A DNA stretch of 64,000 bases from Streptomyces sp. NBC_01351 (GCF_036237315.1 NZ_CP108356.1:7135501-7199500), one strand, 5' to 3'; positions 43,200 to 57,396 are shown, counted from the stretch's first letter. Numbers and translations: made by a program. The notes: generated by a model from the sequence alone, not told the origin.

Positions 43200-46100
43200 G
43201 TGAGCGAGCAGCTCGTTTTCAGAATTCTCGGCCCACTCACGGTCACCGTGAGTGGGCGCGCGGTAGCCCTGGGGGGCGCCCGGCAACGGACGATCCTCGG
43301 CCTTCTCCTGCTGAACGCGGGGCGGATCGTACCGATCGACACCCTGGTGGACGTGGTGTGGCACGAACGGCCGCCCGCCACCGCCCGGACGCAGGTCGCC
43401 ATCGTCATCGCGGCCCTGCGCAAGTCCCTCAAGAGCGAGGGCGTGGACGAGGAGGTCATCGCCACCGACGGCCGCCCGCCACCGCCCGGACGCAGGTCGC
43501 CATCGTCATCGCGGCCCTGCGCAAGTCCCTCAAGAGCGAGGGCGTGGACGAGGAGGTCATCGCCACCGAGCATCCCGGCTACGTGCTGCGCGTCGACGGG
43601 CACGCCCTCGACAGCGTCACCTTCGGCGAGCTGGTCGCCGAGGCGGAAGCCGCCACCCGCGCGCGCAGACCGGCCGATGCCGCGCGCGCCTACGCGGCGG
43701 CACTCGCCCTGTGGCGCGGCCCGGCACTCGCCGGGGTCACCGGGCAGCTCGTCGAGGACGAGGCCGCCCGGTGGCAGGAGATACGCATCAACGCCTACGA
43801 GGCGATGACCGGCGTCCAGCTCGCACTGGGGCAGCACCAGCTGCTGTTGCCCGAACTGGCCGCGATGGTGCGCGAGCACCCGCTGCGCGAGCGCACCCGC
43901 TACCACCTCATCCTCGCCCAGTACCGATCCGGGCGGCGGGCCGAGGCGATGGAGAGCTTCCGGGAGGCGCGGCGCCGGTTCATCGACGAGCTCGGCATGG
44001 CGCCCGGACCCGAACTGGTCGAACTGCACGAGGCGATCCTCCGGGACGACCCGGCGCTCGGCCCGCCCTCCGCGCCGCAGGCCGTCGACGGTGCGGCAGG
44101 CTCCGCGCAGGCTCTCCCGACCGCCGCGAAGACCGTGGTCCCGAGCGTGCGGGGCCTGATCGTGCCTTCCGAACTGCCCCCGGACGTACCGGGGTTCGCC
44201 GGACGGTCCGAGGAGCTCGCTGCCCTCGACGCCCTGGTGGAGGGAGTCGGCGACCGGCACGCCCCCACCACGGGCCTGATCACCGGCGTGGCAGGAATCG
44301 GCAAGACCGGCCTCGCCGTCCGCTGGGCCCACCGGGTGAGCGAACACTTCCCGGACGGGCGGCTGTTCGCCGACCTCCGGGGCTACGACGAACAGCAGGC
44401 GCCGACAGCGGCGGGCGACATCCTCAGCCGCTTCCTGCGCTCCCTCGGGGTGGAGAGCGATGTCGTCCCCGACGGGCTGGAGGACCGTGTCGCGCTCTAC
44501 CGCAGCGTGCTGGCCGACCGCCGGGTGCTGCTGGTGCTCGACAACGTCCGCACCTTCGCGCAGATCCGGCCCCTGCTGCCGGGCAGCGGTTGCTGCACCG
44601 TCCTGGTCACCAGCCGGGACCAGCTGGAGCAGTTCGTGACCTGGCCCCAGTCGGCCCGGGTCCACCTCGGGCTCCTCCCGGAGGACCGGTCGATCGAACT
44701 CATCGGGCGCATCGTCGGCGAGGCCCGGATCGCCGGCGCACCCGAGGAGGCGACGAGGCTGGCCGAGCTCTGCGACCGGCTGCCCCTCGCCCTGCGCATC
44801 GCCGCGGCCCGGCTGGCCTCCAAGCCGCACTGGTCGGTCCGCCACCTGGTCGCCCGGCTCAGCGACGAGCGGCGCCGACTGGACGAGCTCAGCCAGGGCG
44901 AGTCCCAGGTGCGAGCGAGCTTCGAGCTGAGCTACCGCTACCTCCCGAAGGACGCGGCCCGGCTCTACCGCTTCCTCGGGCTGCTCTCCGTAGCCGACTT
45001 CACCGCGTGGGTCGGGGCGGCGCTGATGGACATCGAGGTCCTGGACGCGGAGCGGCTCATGGAGCACCTCGTGGACACTCAGTTCCTCCAGGTCGTCGGG
45101 GTCGACTGCACCGGGCAGCTGCGCTACCGGTTCCACGACCTGATGCGGCTGTACGCGGGTGAGCGCGTCCGGGAGGAGGAGCCCGAGGGGGACCGGTGGG
45201 CCGCCTGCGACCGTGTGTTCCGTACCTTCCTGGCCATCGCGGACCAGGCCTACCAGCGCGAGTACGGCGGCGCCTTCGGAAGGGTGCGCGGCGACGCCGC
45301 CCGCCGTGACATCGACCCCGTTCTGCTGGAAGAGCTGCTGGCGTCTCCGCTGGAGTGGTTCGAGGCCGAACGGCTTCCGCTGGTCGCCGTCGTCGAGCAG
45401 TCGGCTCGGATGGGCATGGACGAACTGGCCTGGGAGCTGGTCGCATCCATGGAGTCGCTCTTCGGATTCCGCAACTACCTGGAGGACTGGCGCCGGTGCA
45501 GCGAGTACGCCCTTGATGCGGCACGCATCGCGGGCAACCTCCGGGGCCAGGCGGTCATGGAGCACGAGCTGGGCGCGGTGGAGCTGCGCCTGCGCAGACT
45601 CACGGAAGCGACCGAATGGTACGAGCGGGCTCTCGTGCTCTACACCGAGGCGGGGGAGGCCCACGGGCGGGCGCTGGTCCTGAGCGGTCTTTCCCTGATC
45701 GACCGGCTCCGAGGTGAGTACGGCCGGGCACAGGAGCGGCTGCGGGAGGTCCTCCCGGTGTTCCGGGCCGTGGCTGACCGTTCGTCCGAGTCGTACGTGC
45801 TCCAGAGCTTGGCGCAGTGCGCCCTCGACCAGGGGCGGCCGGAGGAGGCGTTGGACCTGTGCCGGGCAGCCATCCGCGTGTGCGAGGGCATCGGGGTGGA
45901 CCGGCGCAGTCTGGCGCAGGCCAGGCACCGGCTGGCCTGTGCCCACCTGGCGCTGGGCCACCTGGACACGGCGGAGATCGAGTTCACCCGGGCCATGGAG
46001 ATCGTCAGGGACCGGTCCGATCTGCTCGGCCTCGCCTACACGCTGCTGGGTCTCGCCGAGACCCGGCTCCTGGCGGGTTCGGCTGAAGCGGCCGAGCGGG

Positions 46101-46309
46101 CCTTCCTCGAAGGGCTGGACGTCGCCCGCCGCACCCGGAGCCCCATGGTCGAGGGCCAGATCCTGCTCGCGCTCGGCGAAGCCCGCACGGGGAGGGGACG
46201 CGAGGAGGAGGGGCGGGAGCATCTGACCGACGCGCTCGCCATCTTCCGGCGCATCGGCTCCCCGCCCTGGGAGGAGAAGGTGAACGCGGCGCTTAACCGT
46301 GGCGCTTAA
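43200..46309 (+). pseudogene. AfsR/SARP-type regulator disrupted by a 101-bp tandem duplication
   Basis: The first part (GTG 43200, GGGGGA ribosome binding site) encodes a SARP opening: QLVFRILGPLTVTVSGRAVALGGARQRTILGLLLLNAGRIV. At 43367-43467 a 101-bp segment is repeated exactly at 43468-43568. Because 101 is not a multiple of three, reading shifts in the second copy, and the original frame then stops at 43808. The remaining frame (to 46309) encodes the BTAD rest, a GVAGIGKTGLAV P-loop NB-ARC ATPase and TPRs (RALVLSGLSLIDRLRGEYGRA). Removing one copy restores a single open frame (HERPPATART...EEVIATEHPGYVLRV) of normal length, so this is a fresh break. A misassembly cannot be ruled out. Intact, it would activate secondary metabolism, likely the exporter genes downstream. 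Confidence 0.85.
43367..43568 (+). repeat. Exact tandem duplication of 101 bp
   Basis: Bases 43367-43467 and 43468-43568 are identical by eye, with one further shared base after each. No short repeat flanks the copies beyond one base, so replication slippage on microhomology is not evident. Confidence 0.9.
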
Positions 46310-46386
46310 CCGCTCGATAGGCCGCCGATATGGCCGATCCATAACGTCAACGCAGACAAGAAACCTGCCGAGTTGTGGAGTCTGCG

Positions 46387-47166
46387 ATGTCACGCACAGT
46401 CGAACCGGCGCGGTTGGCCGACCGCGCCGGATCCCCGGACCTTGCCCTGCGCCTGGACGGGGTCGTGAAGGAGTACGGCAAGGCCGGGCGCGGAGTACGC
46501 GCCCTGGACGGGGTCTCCGTCGGGATCGAGCGAGGCTCGTTCACGGCCGTCATGGGGCCCTCCGGTTCCGGAAAGTCGACCTTCCTGCACTGCGCCGCCG
46601 GCCTGGACAAGCCGTCCAGCGGGTCCGCCTACATCGGCGACACCGAGCTGGGCGGCATGAACGAGACCCAGCTGACCGAACTGCGCCGCCGCCGTATCGG
46701 TTTCGTCTTCCAGGCCTTCAACCTGATCCCCTCGCTGTCGGTACGACAGAACGTGGAGCTCCCGCTGCGCCTGGCCGGCGAACGCCTCGACCCGGCCTGG
46801 CTGGAGGAGATCCTCACCCGCGTCGGCCTCGGCGGCCGGGCCACCCACCGGCCCGCCGAGCTGTCGGGCGGCCAGCAGCAGCGGGTGGCGATCGCCCGCG
46901 CCCTGATCACCCGGCCCGACGTCATCTTCGGCGACGAGCCCACCGGCGCCCTCGACACCGTGACCGCCAAGGAGATCCTCTCCCTGCTGCGCTCCTGCGT
47001 CGACGAGACCCGTCAGACCGTCGTGATGGTCACCCACGACCCGGTCGCCGCCTCCTACGCCGACACCGTCCTCTTCCTCGCCGACGGCCGCATCGCCGAC
47101 CGCATGCAGGCGCCGACCGCCGACCGCGTCGCCGACCGCATGACCCACCTGGGAGCGTGGGCCTGA
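46387..47166 (+). CDS. ABC transporter ATP-binding protein, MacB/LolD type
   Basis: A 259-residue ATPase with Walker A GPSGSGKS (about residue 58), Q-loop [10 protein letters not shown], signature LSGGQQQR, Walker [13 protein letters not shown] and switch histidine [12 protein letters not shown]. The FQAFNLIPS and GDEPTGALD wording is typical of MacB/LolD-type exporters paired with FtsX-like permeases. ATG 46387 is preceded by GTGGAG; GTG 46375 is in frame upstream. The stop overlaps the next ATG (TGATG), so translation is coupled. It lies 77 bp after the AfsR-like pseudogene. Confidence 0.88.
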   Translation: MSRTVEPARLADRAGSPDLALRLDGVVKEYGKAGRGVRALDGVSVGIERGSFTAVMGPSGSGKSTFLHCAAGLDKPSSGSAYIGDTELGGMNETQLTELRRRRIGFVFQAFNLIPSLSVRQNVELPLRLAGERLDPAWLEEILTRVGLGGRATHRPAELSGGQQQRVAIARALITRPDVIFGDEPTGALDTVTAKEILSLLRSCVDETRQTVVMVTHDPVAASYADTVLFLADGRIADRMQAPTADRVADRMTHLGAWA

Positions 47167-49757
47167 TGCTGCGGTATGCCTTGCAGACGCTGCGCGCCCG
47201 CAAGGGCGGCTTCATCGGGGCCTTCCTCGCGCTCTTCTGCGCCGCCGCACTGGTCACGGCCTGCGGCATCTTGCTGGAGACCGGACTCAGGGGCACCATC
47301 GGCACCGAGCGGTACGCCGGCGCCCCGGTGATCGTCGGCGGTGACCAGAACGTCCATCAGGTCACCGTCAAGGACAAGGGGGACGGGAAGACCAAGTCCA
47401 AGGAAAAGGCCAAGCCGCTCGGGGAGCGCGTCTGGCTGCCCGCCGACACCGCGAACACCCTCGGATCCCTGCCCGCCGTCCGGGCCGCGCTGCCCGAGAT
47501 CACCTTCCCGGCGTACGCGGTCACCACCAAGGGACAGATCGTCCCGGGCGTCGACGGCAAGCCCTCGTACGGCCACGCCTGGACCTCGGCGCCGCTGACC
47601 CCCTTCACCCTGGCCGAGGGCGCGGCCCCGGCCGCCGCGAACGAGGTCGTCGTCGACCGCGAACTCGCCCGGCGGGCCGGCATCGAGACCGGCACCGAGC
47701 TGACCGTCCAGGCAACCGGAACCCCGCGCGCCTACCGGGTCACCGGCATCGCCGCCCCCGCCGGGGGCAATCTCGAACAGCAGACCTCGCTGTTCTTCTC
47801 CGACGGCGAGGCCGAGCGGCTCTCCGGCCGTACGAACCAGGTCGCGGTCGTCGGCGTGCTGCCCAAGCCCGGCGTCTCCACCGCCGAACTCGCCGCGCAG
47901 GTGAAGAAGGCCCTCACCGGCACCACCGCCCAGGTGGTCACCGGAGGTGGCACCTTCCAAGTGGTCACCGGAGGTGAACGTGGCCCGGTCGAATTCCTCG
48001 ACGCGGCCAAGGCCCGGATCAAGCTTGTCTCCATGGGCGGCGCCATCGGCGGCACCTCGCTGCTCGTCGCCGTCCTCGTGGTCGTCGGCACCTTCGCCCT
48101 CTCCATCCAGCAGCGCTACCGCGAGCTGGCCCTGCTGCGCGCCATCGCGGCGACCCCCAGGCAGGTCCGGCAGCTCATCGGCCGGGAGGCGCTGATCGTC
48201 GGTTTCTTCGCCGGAGTGCTCGGCTCCCTCGCCGGACTGCCCATCGCCTACTGGCTGCACGGCCGGTTCGTCGGCTTCAAGACGATCCCCGAGACCCTCG
48301 AAGTCACCTTCAGCGTCTTCCCGTTCTTCGCCGCCATCGGCGCGGCCCTGCTCGGTGCCTGGGCCGCCGCGCGGATCTCCGCCCGGCGCGCCGCCCGCAT
48401 CCGTCCCGCCGAGGCCCTCTCCGAGGCGGCCATGGAACAGCGGACCCTGACCTGGGGCCGGCTCGGCGCCGGCGCCGCGTTCCTGGTCGGCGGGGTCGTG
48501 CTGCTCGCCGTCCTCGGGTCGCTGCGCAGCGAGCCCGCCTCCACCCCGGTGACCTTCTTGTCGGTGGTGGTGCTCTCCGTGGCGGTCTCGCTGCTCGGGC
48601 CGCTGATCGCCCGGATCGCCGTCGGGGCCCTCGGGGTGCCGCTGCGCGCCTCCCGGGTCGCCGGGCACCTGGCCACGGCCAATGCCCGCGCGAACACCAA
48701 GCGGGTGGCGGCCGCCGTGACGCCGCTGGCCCTGCTGATCGGGATGGCCTGCACGGTGTTCTTCGTACAGACCACGATGGGCGCGGCCGCCACCGCCCAG
48801 GCGCAGGCCGGCAACAAGGCCGACTGGGTCGTCGGCTCGGCCGGTCCCGGGGTGCCCGGCGACGCGGCGCAGCGGCTGCGCACGGTCCCCGGGGTGACGG
48901 CGGTGACCGAGGTCGTACGGACCTCCGTGCGCGTGGGCCTGGAGAAGTACCCGGCGCAGGGCGTGTCCACCGAGGGCCTGACCCGCACCTGGGACCCGGG
49001 CGTCACCGGCGGCAGCCTCGACGGCTTCGGCCCGCAGAGCGTCGCGCTCAGCGAGGTCGCGGCCGACAGCCTGGGCAAGAAGCCGGGGGACAAGCTCAAG
49101 CTGACCCTGGGCGACGGCACGGAGACCGAGCTGGACGTGGCCGCGGTCTACGAGCGCGGGCTGGGCTTCGGTGACCTCACCATGTCCCACGCGCTGGTCT
49201 CACGGCACGTCGACAACCCCCTCGCCTCCTCCCTGCTCGTCAAGACCGCCGGGGACGGCGGGGCAGGGCGCGCCGAGCTGCGGCAGGCGCTGATCGGCCT
49301 GCCCGGTGTCGCCGTTCTGGACCGCGACCAGGTGGCGGACCTCCAGGCCGAGGCCCAGCAGTCCAACGCCGAGGTCAACTACGTCGCGATGGGCCTGATC
49401 ATCGCCTTCACCGCGATCGCCGTGGTCAACACCCTGGCCATGTCCGTCTCGGACCGCACCCGGGAGTTCGCCCTGCTCCAGCTGGTCGGCACCACCCGCC
49501 GCCAGGTGATGCGCATGCTCCGCATCGAGGCCGCGCAGGTGGTGCTGATCTCCGCGGTGCTGGGCACCGGGATCGCCTTCGCGGTGCTCACCGCCTTCAG
49601 CATCGGCATGACGGGCTCGGCTTCCCCGTCGATCGACCCGTGGATGTACCTGGGCGTCCTCGGCTTCGCGGCGGCGCTGACCGCGTCGGCCACGCTGATC
49701 CCGGGCCGCCTCGCACTGGCCGGCCGCCCCGCGGACGTCATCGGCTCGCGCCAGTAG
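47166..49757 (+). CDS. ABC transporter permease with two FtsX domains (MacB-like)
   Basis: An 863-residue permease. It starts with a membrane helix (about residues 15-40), a large extracellular region, then a set of FtsX helices (about 290-440), a second extracellular domain and a final FtsX set ending in [25 protein letters not shown]. The segments [21 protein letters not shown] and [24 protein letters not shown] are the FtsX-type cytoplasmic loops, one per half. With the ATPase before it, it should act as a mechanotransmission exporter or membrane-stress pump. It is the last gene of the unit; a hairpin follows. Substrate unknown. Confidence 0.87.
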   Translation: MLRYALQTLRARKGGFIGAFLALFCAAALVTACGILLETGLRGTIGTERYAGAPVIVGGDQNVHQVTVKDKGDGKTKSKEKAKPLGERVWLPADTANTLGSLPAVRAALPEITFPAYAVTTKGQIVPGVDGKPSYGHAWTSAPLTPFTLAEGAAPAAANEVVVDRELARRAGIETGTELTVQATGTPRAYRVTGIAAPAGGNLEQQTSLFFSDGEAERLSGRTNQVAVVGVLPKPGVSTAELAAQVKKALTGTTAQVVTGGGTFQVVTGGERGPVEFLDAAKARIKLVSMGGAIGGTSLLVAVLVVVGTFALSIQQRYRELALLRAIAATPRQVRQLIGREALIVGFFAGVLGSLAGLPIAYWLHGRFVGFKTIPETLEVTFSVFPFFAAIGAALLGAWAAARISARRAARIRPAEALSEAAMEQRTLTWGRLGAGAAFLVGGVVLLAVLGSLRSEPASTPVTFLSVVVLSVAVSLLGPLIARIAVGALGVPLRASRVAGHLATANARANTKRVAAAVTPLALLIGMACTVFFVQTTMGAAATAQAQAGNKADWVVGSAGPGVPGDAAQRLRTVPGVTAVTEVVRTSVRVGLEKYPAQGVSTEGLTRTWDPGVTGGSLDGFGPQSVALSEVAADSLGKKPGDKLKLTLGDGTETELDVAAVYERGLGFGDLTMSHALVSRHVDNPLASSLLVKTAGDGGAGRAELRQALIGLPGVAVLDRDQVADLQAEAQQSNAEVNYVAMGLIIAFTAIAVVNTLAMSVSDRTREFALLQLVGTTRRQVMRMLRIEAAQVVLISAVLGTGIAFAVLTAFSIGMTGSASPSIDPWMYLGVLGFAAALTASATLIPGRLALAGRPADVIGSRQ

Positions 49758-49778
49758 TCCCCGTGGTTCGCGTGGTCT

Positions 49779-49814
49779 CGTACGGCCGGCCCTGCGGAGG
49801 GGGCCGGCCGTACG
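49779..49814 (+). terminator. Hairpin terminator of the ABC exporter operon
   Basis: A perfect inverted repeat with 14-bp arms (CGTACGGCCGGCCC) and an 8-base loop lies about 21 bp after the stop codon. Confidence 0.75.
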
Positions 49815-49924
49815 AAATCCAGTGCGTCAGCGCCGGGTTGACCGCCCCGCACGTCTGGGTGGTTGTTCACCGCCCGAGGGGCTTTCGGTCGTCCGGGCCG
49901 CCGGGAGGCCGCAAGAGTTGGCTC

Positions 49925-51886
49925 ATGATCACGGACCCGCTCCCCGCCCCCGAACCCTCCGCCGAGCCCGCCCCGGAGCCCGCTCGCCGGCCCTCGCGCC
50001 GCAAGGTCATCGCCGGCGCGGCCGCCGTCGCCGGCGCCGCCACGCTGACGGTCGCCGCCGCCAACGCCGAGACCCCCCAGGCACCCTCCGGTTCCGCCGG
50101 TCCCGACTGGGACACCTGCCTGACCGTCGCCCGGGCCATCCTCGTACGGGACGAGAAGGACCAGCCGCTCGTACCGCGCTACGCGGACGTCCTCCTCAAG
50201 GACGGCCTGCCCAAGAACCGCGGCGCCGCGGGCCGTCCCGGCAAGCAGGTGCTGGTCGTCGGCGCCGGGCCCGCCGGGCTCACCGCCGCCCACCTGCTGC
50301 GCGAGGCCGGGCACAAGGTCACGGTCATCGAGGCCAACGCCAACCGGGTGGGCGGCCGCATCAAGACCTTCCGCACCGGCGGCCACGAGAAGGCCGCGGC
50401 TCCCTTCGCGGACCCGAAGCAGTACGCCGAGGCCGGGGCCATGCGCATCCCCGACAGCCACCCGCTGGTCACCGGGCTGATCGACAGCCTGGGCCTGAAG
50501 CGCAGGCGCTTCCACCTGGTCGACGTCGACGGGGCCGGCCGCCCCGCGTACCGGACGTGGATCTACGTCAACGGCATCCGGGTGCGCCGGGCCGACTACG
50601 CGCGCAGCCCCCAGGCCCTCAACCGCTCCTTCGGCGTTCCGAAGGCCTACGAGTCCCTGCCCGCCTCCCAGATCGTGCGGAACGCCTTCGCCCCCGTGCG
50701 CAAGGAGATCGAGGGCAGGAAGGACAAGGAGCTCGTCGAGGGCTGGGCGCGCGTCGTCCAGCGGTACGGCCACATGTCGATGTACCGCTACCTCACCGAG
50801 GAGGCGAAGCTCGACGAGCGGACCATCGACCTGATCGGCACCGTCGAGAACCTCACCTCCCGCCTCCACCTCGCCTTCATCCACAGCTTCATCGGGGCCT
50901 CGCTGATCAGCCCCGACACCGCCTTCTTCGAACTCCCCGACGGCACCGCCACATTGGCCGACGCGCTCTACGCCCGGGTCAAGGACCTCGTACGGCTCGA
51001 CCGGCGCGCCACCCGGATCACGCACGGCGGGGGCAAGGTCAGCATCGACACCGTCTCCGAGGGCCGCGACGGCACCGTGCGGCGGGAGACCTTCACCGGC
51101 GACACCGCGATCATCACGGTGCCCTTCTCCGGGCTGCGGCACATCCCGGTCGCACCCGCGCTCTCGTACGGCAAGCGGCGCGCCGTCACCGAACTGCACT
51201 ACGACGCCGCCACCAAGGTGCTGCTGGAATTCAGCCGTCGCTGGTGGGAGTTCGACGAAGCCGACTGGAAGCGCGAACTGGAAGCCGTCAAGCCCGGTCT
51301 GTACCGGAACTACCAGGTCGCGAAGACCTCGGCGGACGGGTCCCTGCTGGGCGCCCACTCCTCCGTACCCGACGGCCGCATCTCGGACGCCCAGCGCGCC
51401 CACTACGCCGCCTGCCGCGTGGTCACCCGCGACCAGCCCGAGGCGGCCGGTGTCATCGGCGGCGGCTCGGCGACCGACAACCCGAACCGCTTCATGTTCC
51501 AGCCCTCCTACCCGGTCGAAGGCAGCGCCGGAGGCGTGGTCCTCGCCTCCTACAGCTGGTCCGACGACGCGCTGAAGTGGGACTCCCTCGACGACGAGGA
51601 GCGCTACCCGCGCGCGCTCGCCGGGGTCCAGGAGGTGTTCGGGCAGCGGATCGAGGTGTTCTACACCGGAGTCGGCCGCACCCAGTCCTGGATGCGCGAC
51701 CCGTACGCCTACGGCGAGGCCTCCGTACTGCTGCCCGGCCAGCACACCGAGCTCTTCCCCCACGTCCGCAAGGCGGAAGGCAACCTGCACTTCGCCGGCT
51801 GCCACACCTCCATCAAGCCCGCGTGGATCGAAGGTGCCCTGGAATCGGCGGTACGGACCGCCCTGGAGGTCCACCAGGCGCAGTAG
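49925..51886 (+). CDS. Tat-exported FAD-dependent amine/L-amino-acid oxidase
   Basis: A 653-residue flavoprotein. The N-terminus has a twin-arginine signal ([11 protein letters not shown] followed by a hydrophobic core), so it folds with its cofactor before export. The FAD motif is [17 protein letters not shown] with the E-A-N acid; [14 protein letters not shown] matches the substrate-carboxylate region of L-amino-acid oxidases, and the C-terminus ([31 protein letters not shown]) is the flavin-end motif. Such enzymes release H2O2 outside the cell while deaminating amino acids. ATG 49925 lies 168 bp after the exporter gene. Substrate preference is unknown. Confidence 0.85.
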   Translation: MITDPLPAPEPSAEPAPEPARRPSRRKVIAGAAAVAGAATLTVAAANAETPQAPSGSAGPDWDTCLTVARAILVRDEKDQPLVPRYADVLLKDGLPKNRGAAGRPGKQVLVVGAGPAGLTAAHLLREAGHKVTVIEANANRVGGRIKTFRTGGHEKAAAPFADPKQYAEAGAMRIPDSHPLVTGLIDSLGLKRRRFHLVDVDGAGRPAYRTWIYVNGIRVRRADYARSPQALNRSFGVPKAYESLPASQIVRNAFAPVRKEIEGRKDKELVEGWARVVQRYGHMSMYRYLTEEAKLDERTIDLIGTVENLTSRLHLAFIHSFIGASLISPDTAFFELPDGTATLADALYARVKDLVRLDRRATRITHGGGKVSIDTVSEGRDGTVRRETFTGDTAIITVPFSGLRHIPVAPALSYGKRRAVTELHYDAATKVLLEFSRRWWEFDEADWKRELEAVKPGLYRNYQVAKTSADGSLLGAHSSVPDGRISDAQRAHYAACRVVTRDQPEAAGVIGGGSATDNPNRFMFQPSYPVEGSAGGVVLASYSWSDDALKWDSLDDEERYPRALAGVQEVFGQRIEVFYTGVGRTQSWMRDPYAYGEASVLLPGQHTELFPHVRKAEGNLHFAGCHTSIKPAWIEGALESAVRTALEVHQAQ

Positions 51887-51900
51887 GTTCCGGTCCGCCG

Positions 51901-53805
51901 TCAGCCCTCGGCGAGGACGATCAGCCAGTCGCCCTCGCCCAGGCGGATCCGCTCCCGCTTGTCCGGGTTGATCCGCACGCCGAAGTCGGGACCGATGCCT
52001 GCCCGGGCTCGCAGGCGGAAGCCGACCGCGCATTCACCGCGGCGGCGCGCCGCCTCGACGGCGGTGGCGAAGCCGATCTCGGAGCCGGCCCGGACGTAGT
52101 CCGCGGCGGGCTTCAGGTACAGCTCGTTCCCCTCCGCGCTGAACAACTCCTCGAAGACCAGCGCGAGATGAGGGCTCTCCGAGATCTGGGTCATCAGGAG
52201 GCTGATCAGCCGGCCGCTCACGATGAAGTCCGCGCCCTCCCGGGCGGGCGCGAGGAGCCGGTTGCCGTCGTCCGACATCTCGGTGGTGAGCGAGAGCTCG
52301 CGCTGCGCGGCCTCCCCGATGGCCCGCAGATGGAGCAGGGTGACCAGTGTCCGGTCGTCCGTCCGCGACTCCGTGTCGGCCGTGGTCGTGGCCGGGGCCG
52401 CCGGTTCCCGGCAGGTCTCCTCGCCCACGACGATCACGCTGTCGTACGAGGGCACGTCCAGCTTGGCGAGGACCAGGGGATCGGTGATGTCCCCGTCGTG
52501 GAAGGCCACTTCGAGTCGCTGCCGGGGGATGCCGAGGTCGCCGGCGCCCAGGGCCACGACGTCCAGGGTGCTCCCGGGGCCCACGTACTGGTCGAGCTGC
52601 TCGACGACGAGCGGGGCGCGGCGGTTCCAGCCGAGCAGGAGCAGGCGTTCGGGCAGGGCGGGCCGTGGGGCGGCCGCCACGATGGCCCCCTCGTCGACCC
52701 AGGAGGCCACGTCCAGCTGGACGGCCGTGTCGTCGTCCCGCGAGATGACGATGATCCGGTCGCCCGCGCCGATCGGCGTCCCCGGATCCGGATTGAGCGC
52801 GACGCCGCCGTCCGCGCGCAGCAGGCCGACCGCCGAAGAGGTGGCGAAGGACAGCAGAGCCTCGCCGAAGGTGCGCCCGGCGAGCCCCTGTGCGGCGGCG
52901 GTGTAGAACTCGTCGCCCTCGAAGTCCAGGAGCTCCTGGTACACGAGCGAGAGGCCGGGCTGGCGGGCGGTCTGGACGAGGAGCCGGGCGACGATGTCGT
53001 CCACGCACAGGACGTGTCCGCCCGGCCCGGCGGCCAGCCCGGCGGTCAGGTGGTTGCGGGTGTCGCGGACCGCCGCGACCACCACCGCTCCGCCGTCCCC
53101 GGGGACGGCCGCGCCGAGGGCGAGCAGCGTCTTCACCACGTGGGCGTCGGCGTCCTCCCCGCCGGAAGGCAGCACCAGTACGGCCTTCGCCGTCTCCGGA
53201 CTCACCCGGCGGAGCTCGGTGGGGTCGGTGGTGCTGCCGTTGCGGCAGATGATCCGCGTCGTGCCGGTGTCGGTGACGCGGGCGGAGATCTCGTCCTCCA
53301 TCTCCACCTTGTCCTTCGGCGCGAGGACGGCGACGGCCGCACGCCGCTGGTTGGCGTTGGCGGCGACCAGCTCCCCGACCACGGGGTAGACCTGGTCGGA
53401 CCATCCCAGGACCACGGTGTGCCCCGCCTCCAGCACGGTGGAATGGCCCCGGCGGAGCAGCATGAGGCGCTTGTTGATGCCCGTGGTGATCAGACTGACC
53501 AGGGTCGACACGAAGAGCAGCGCCACCAGCGCGAGCGTGACGGAGGCCAGGACGTGGAGCGGGGAACCGACCGCGCCCCCGAGCTTGAGGGTCTGACCGA
53601 CGCTGACCCACACCGCCGTGAGCCGCCCGGCGAGGGTCGTCGGAGGCGTCGGCCCGGACCAGACGAGGACCGCGCTCGCCGGGATCACGACGGCGAGGCA
53701 GCCCAGGGCGAGCCAGCCGACGAGCCCGGCCGTTCCGCCCGCCACCAGATTGTCGAACCTGTACCGAAGCCGCAGGCGGAGTGACGTCGTGAGGTGCTGC
53801 GCCAC
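51901..53805 (-). CDS. CASTOR/POLLUX-like ion channel protein
   Basis: A 634-residue protein of the CASTOR/POLLUX ion-channel-related family. The first about 130 residues contain membrane segments (LVGWLALGCLAVVIPASAVLV and LASVTLALVALLFVSTLVSLI). The rest forms tandem RCK/TrkA-N-like domains with GHTVVLGWSDQVYPVVGELV and RLLLLGWNRRAPLVVEQL dinucleotide-binding motifs. GTG 53805 has GGGAG six bases before it; an upstream in-frame open stretch was rejected. It converges with the amino-acid oxidase, with only 14 bp between stops. Ion selectivity is unknown. Confidence 0.82.
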   Translation of the reverse strand: MAQHLTTSLRLRLRYRFDNLVAGGTAGLVGWLALGCLAVVIPASAVLVWSGPTPPTTLAGRLTAVWVSVGQTLKLGGAVGSPLHVLASVTLALVALLFVSTLVSLITTGINKRLMLLRRGHSTVLEAGHTVVLGWSDQVYPVVGELVAANANQRRAAVAVLAPKDKVEMEDEISARVTDTGTTRIICRNGSTTDPTELRRVSPETAKAVLVLPSGGEDADAHVVKTLLALGAAVPGDGGAVVVAAVRDTRNHLTAGLAAGPGGHVLCVDDIVARLLVQTARQPGLSLVYQELLDFEGDEFYTAAAQGLAGRTFGEALLSFATSSAVGLLRADGGVALNPDPGTPIGAGDRIIVISRDDDTAVQLDVASWVDEGAIVAAAPRPALPERLLLLGWNRRAPLVVEQLDQYVGPGSTLDVVALGAGDLGIPRQRLEVAFHDGDITDPLVLAKLDVPSYDSVIVVGEETCREPAAPATTTADTESRTDDRTLVTLLHLRAIGEAAQRELSLTTEMSDDGNRLLAPAREGADFIVSGRLISLLMTQISESPHLALVFEELFSAEGNELYLKPAADYVRAGSEIGFATAVEAARRRGECAVGFRLRARAGIGPDFGVRINPDKRERIRLGEGDWLIVLAEG

Positions 53806-53975
53806 GCAAGCTCCCGAGCATGAGACGTGCCGTCGGGCGGCTGCCCGCCGCCCTCGGACCCACCCTAGGGAACGGGGAACGCGATTCCGCCCCGTGGCCC
53901 GCGAGCTCACTCAGAGGTATGAAAGATCCACCGGCGGGGCCGGCATCGGATGACGGCCCCGCGCGGCGGTGCGGG

Positions 53976-54860
53976 TCAGTACAGGGAGACCTTGTACTTG
54001 GCGAGGACCTCGGGGACCGGCTGGTAGAAGGTCGTGCCGCCGACGGAGCAGTTGCCGCTGCCGCCGGAGGTGATGCCGAGCGCCTTCGTGCCGTCGTAGA
54101 GCGCACCGCCCGAGTCGCCGGGCTCCGCGCACACGTTGGTCTGGATCATCCCGCGGACGGTTCCGCCGCCGCTGTAGTGGACGGTGGCGTTGAGGGCGGT
54201 GACCGTACCGCTCTTGGTGCCCGTGGTGGAGCCGCTGCGCTTGACCGGCTCGCCCACGTAGGCGTTGGCGGCGGTGAAGCCGCCGGGGGCGCTGATCGCC
54301 GCGTTGTCGTAGCGGACGAGGGCGTAGTCGTTGCCGGGGAAGCTGGAGCCCACGGTGGGGCCGATCAGCGTGCTCTGCGCGGAGTTGGTGTACCAGGTGT
54401 CGGCGACGTCGCCGCAGTGGCCGGCGGTCAGGAAGTACCGGGTGCTGCCGCTGACGGCGTTGAAGGCGACCGAACAGCGGTATCCGCCGCCGTAGATGGC
54501 GTCGCCCGGACCGAGCAGGCGGGTGAACGTCCCGGGAGTGCGCTCGACGCGCAGCGCGCCGGCGTGGGCGCCCGCGGCCTTCCTGATCTTCGCGAGGCCG
54601 GCCTCGGACACGGTGCTGTCGGCCGTGACGACGACCCGCCCGCTCGCCGGGTCCGTGTACCACGCGGTGCCGCCGACGTCCGCGCCGAGCACGGCCCGGT
54701 CGACCGCGGCGAGTTCGGCCGCGCCGAAGGTCTTGGGGGCGGCGGCCTCCGCGGCCTGCCCGGTGAGGACGGTGGCCGCCAGCAGGCCGATGGCGGCGGT
54801 CGCGATCGCGGTGCGCCGGGTGGTGGGGGTGGTGCGGGACGAGGTGCGCGTGTTCCTCAC
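53976..54860 (-). CDS. Streptogrisin-like S1 serine protease
   Basis: A 294-residue secreted protease with a signal peptide (hydrophobic core [14 protein letters not shown]). A prodomain of about 70 residues follows ([19 protein letters not shown]), then the catalytic domain with His in FLTAGHCGD, Asp in [10 protein letters not shown] and Ser in [12 protein letters not shown], and the [22 protein letters not shown] cysteines. It is an alpha-lytic/streptogrisin family enzyme. GTG 54860 has AGGAGGAG just upstream. It is monocistronic on the minus strand. The S1 pocket has [10 protein letters not shown], but specificity cannot be judged by eye. Confidence 0.9.
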   Translation of the reverse strand: MRNTRTSSRTTPTTRRTAIATAAIGLLAATVLTGQAAEAAAPKTFGAAELAAVDRAVLGADVGGTAWYTDPASGRVVVTADSTVSEAGLAKIRKAAGAHAGALRVERTPGTFTRLLGPGDAIYGGGYRCSVAFNAVSGSTRYFLTAGHCGDVADTWYTNSAQSTLIGPTVGSSFPGNDYALVRYDNAAISAPGGFTAANAYVGEPVKRSGSTTGTKSGTVTALNATVHYSGGGTVRGMIQTNVCAEPGDSGGALYDGTKALGITSGGSGNCSVGGTTFYQPVPEVLAKYKVSLY

Positions 54861-55027
54861 TGGTCTCCTCCTCGGAGCGTCGGGGCCCGTGGGGTGGTGG
54901 GCCCTGTGAGGCCCGTCAGGAATGGCGTGTTCCTGACAAGCGCTCCGGGGAGTATGCGGAAGCCCGTCATCCCGCACAAGACCGCGGGCGTCCCGCGGAT
55001 TTCCCGCAGTCTTCACGCGGCACGAAG

Positions 55028-55063
55028 ACGTCCGGGCCGGCCCGTGGGGGCCGGCCCGGACGT
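55028..55063 (-). terminator. Hairpin terminator of katG
   Basis: A perfect inverted repeat with 16-bp arms (ACGTCCGGGCCGGCCC) and a four-base loop lies 6 bp after the katG stop codon. Confidence 0.78.
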
Positions 55064-55069
55064 AGTCGA

Positions 55070-57304
<2,235 letters not shown>

Positions 57305-57396
57305 TCATGGTGCTGAGAGGAACTGCGTGCGGCGGACCGGGCGGGGCACATCCGTCACGGCTTCGTCTCGGACCGCACTCGGCATCTTCTTGTCAC

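Noticed and set aside
42938..46393. 1151-codon open frame on the minus strand opposite the AfsR-like gene
   Set aside because: No domain is readable and it mirrors the NB-ARC gene, whose sense strand has clear motifs.
49379..52033. 884-codon open frame on the minus strand opposite the amino-acid oxidase
   Set aside because: The FAD motifs are on the plus strand; this frame is low-complexity.
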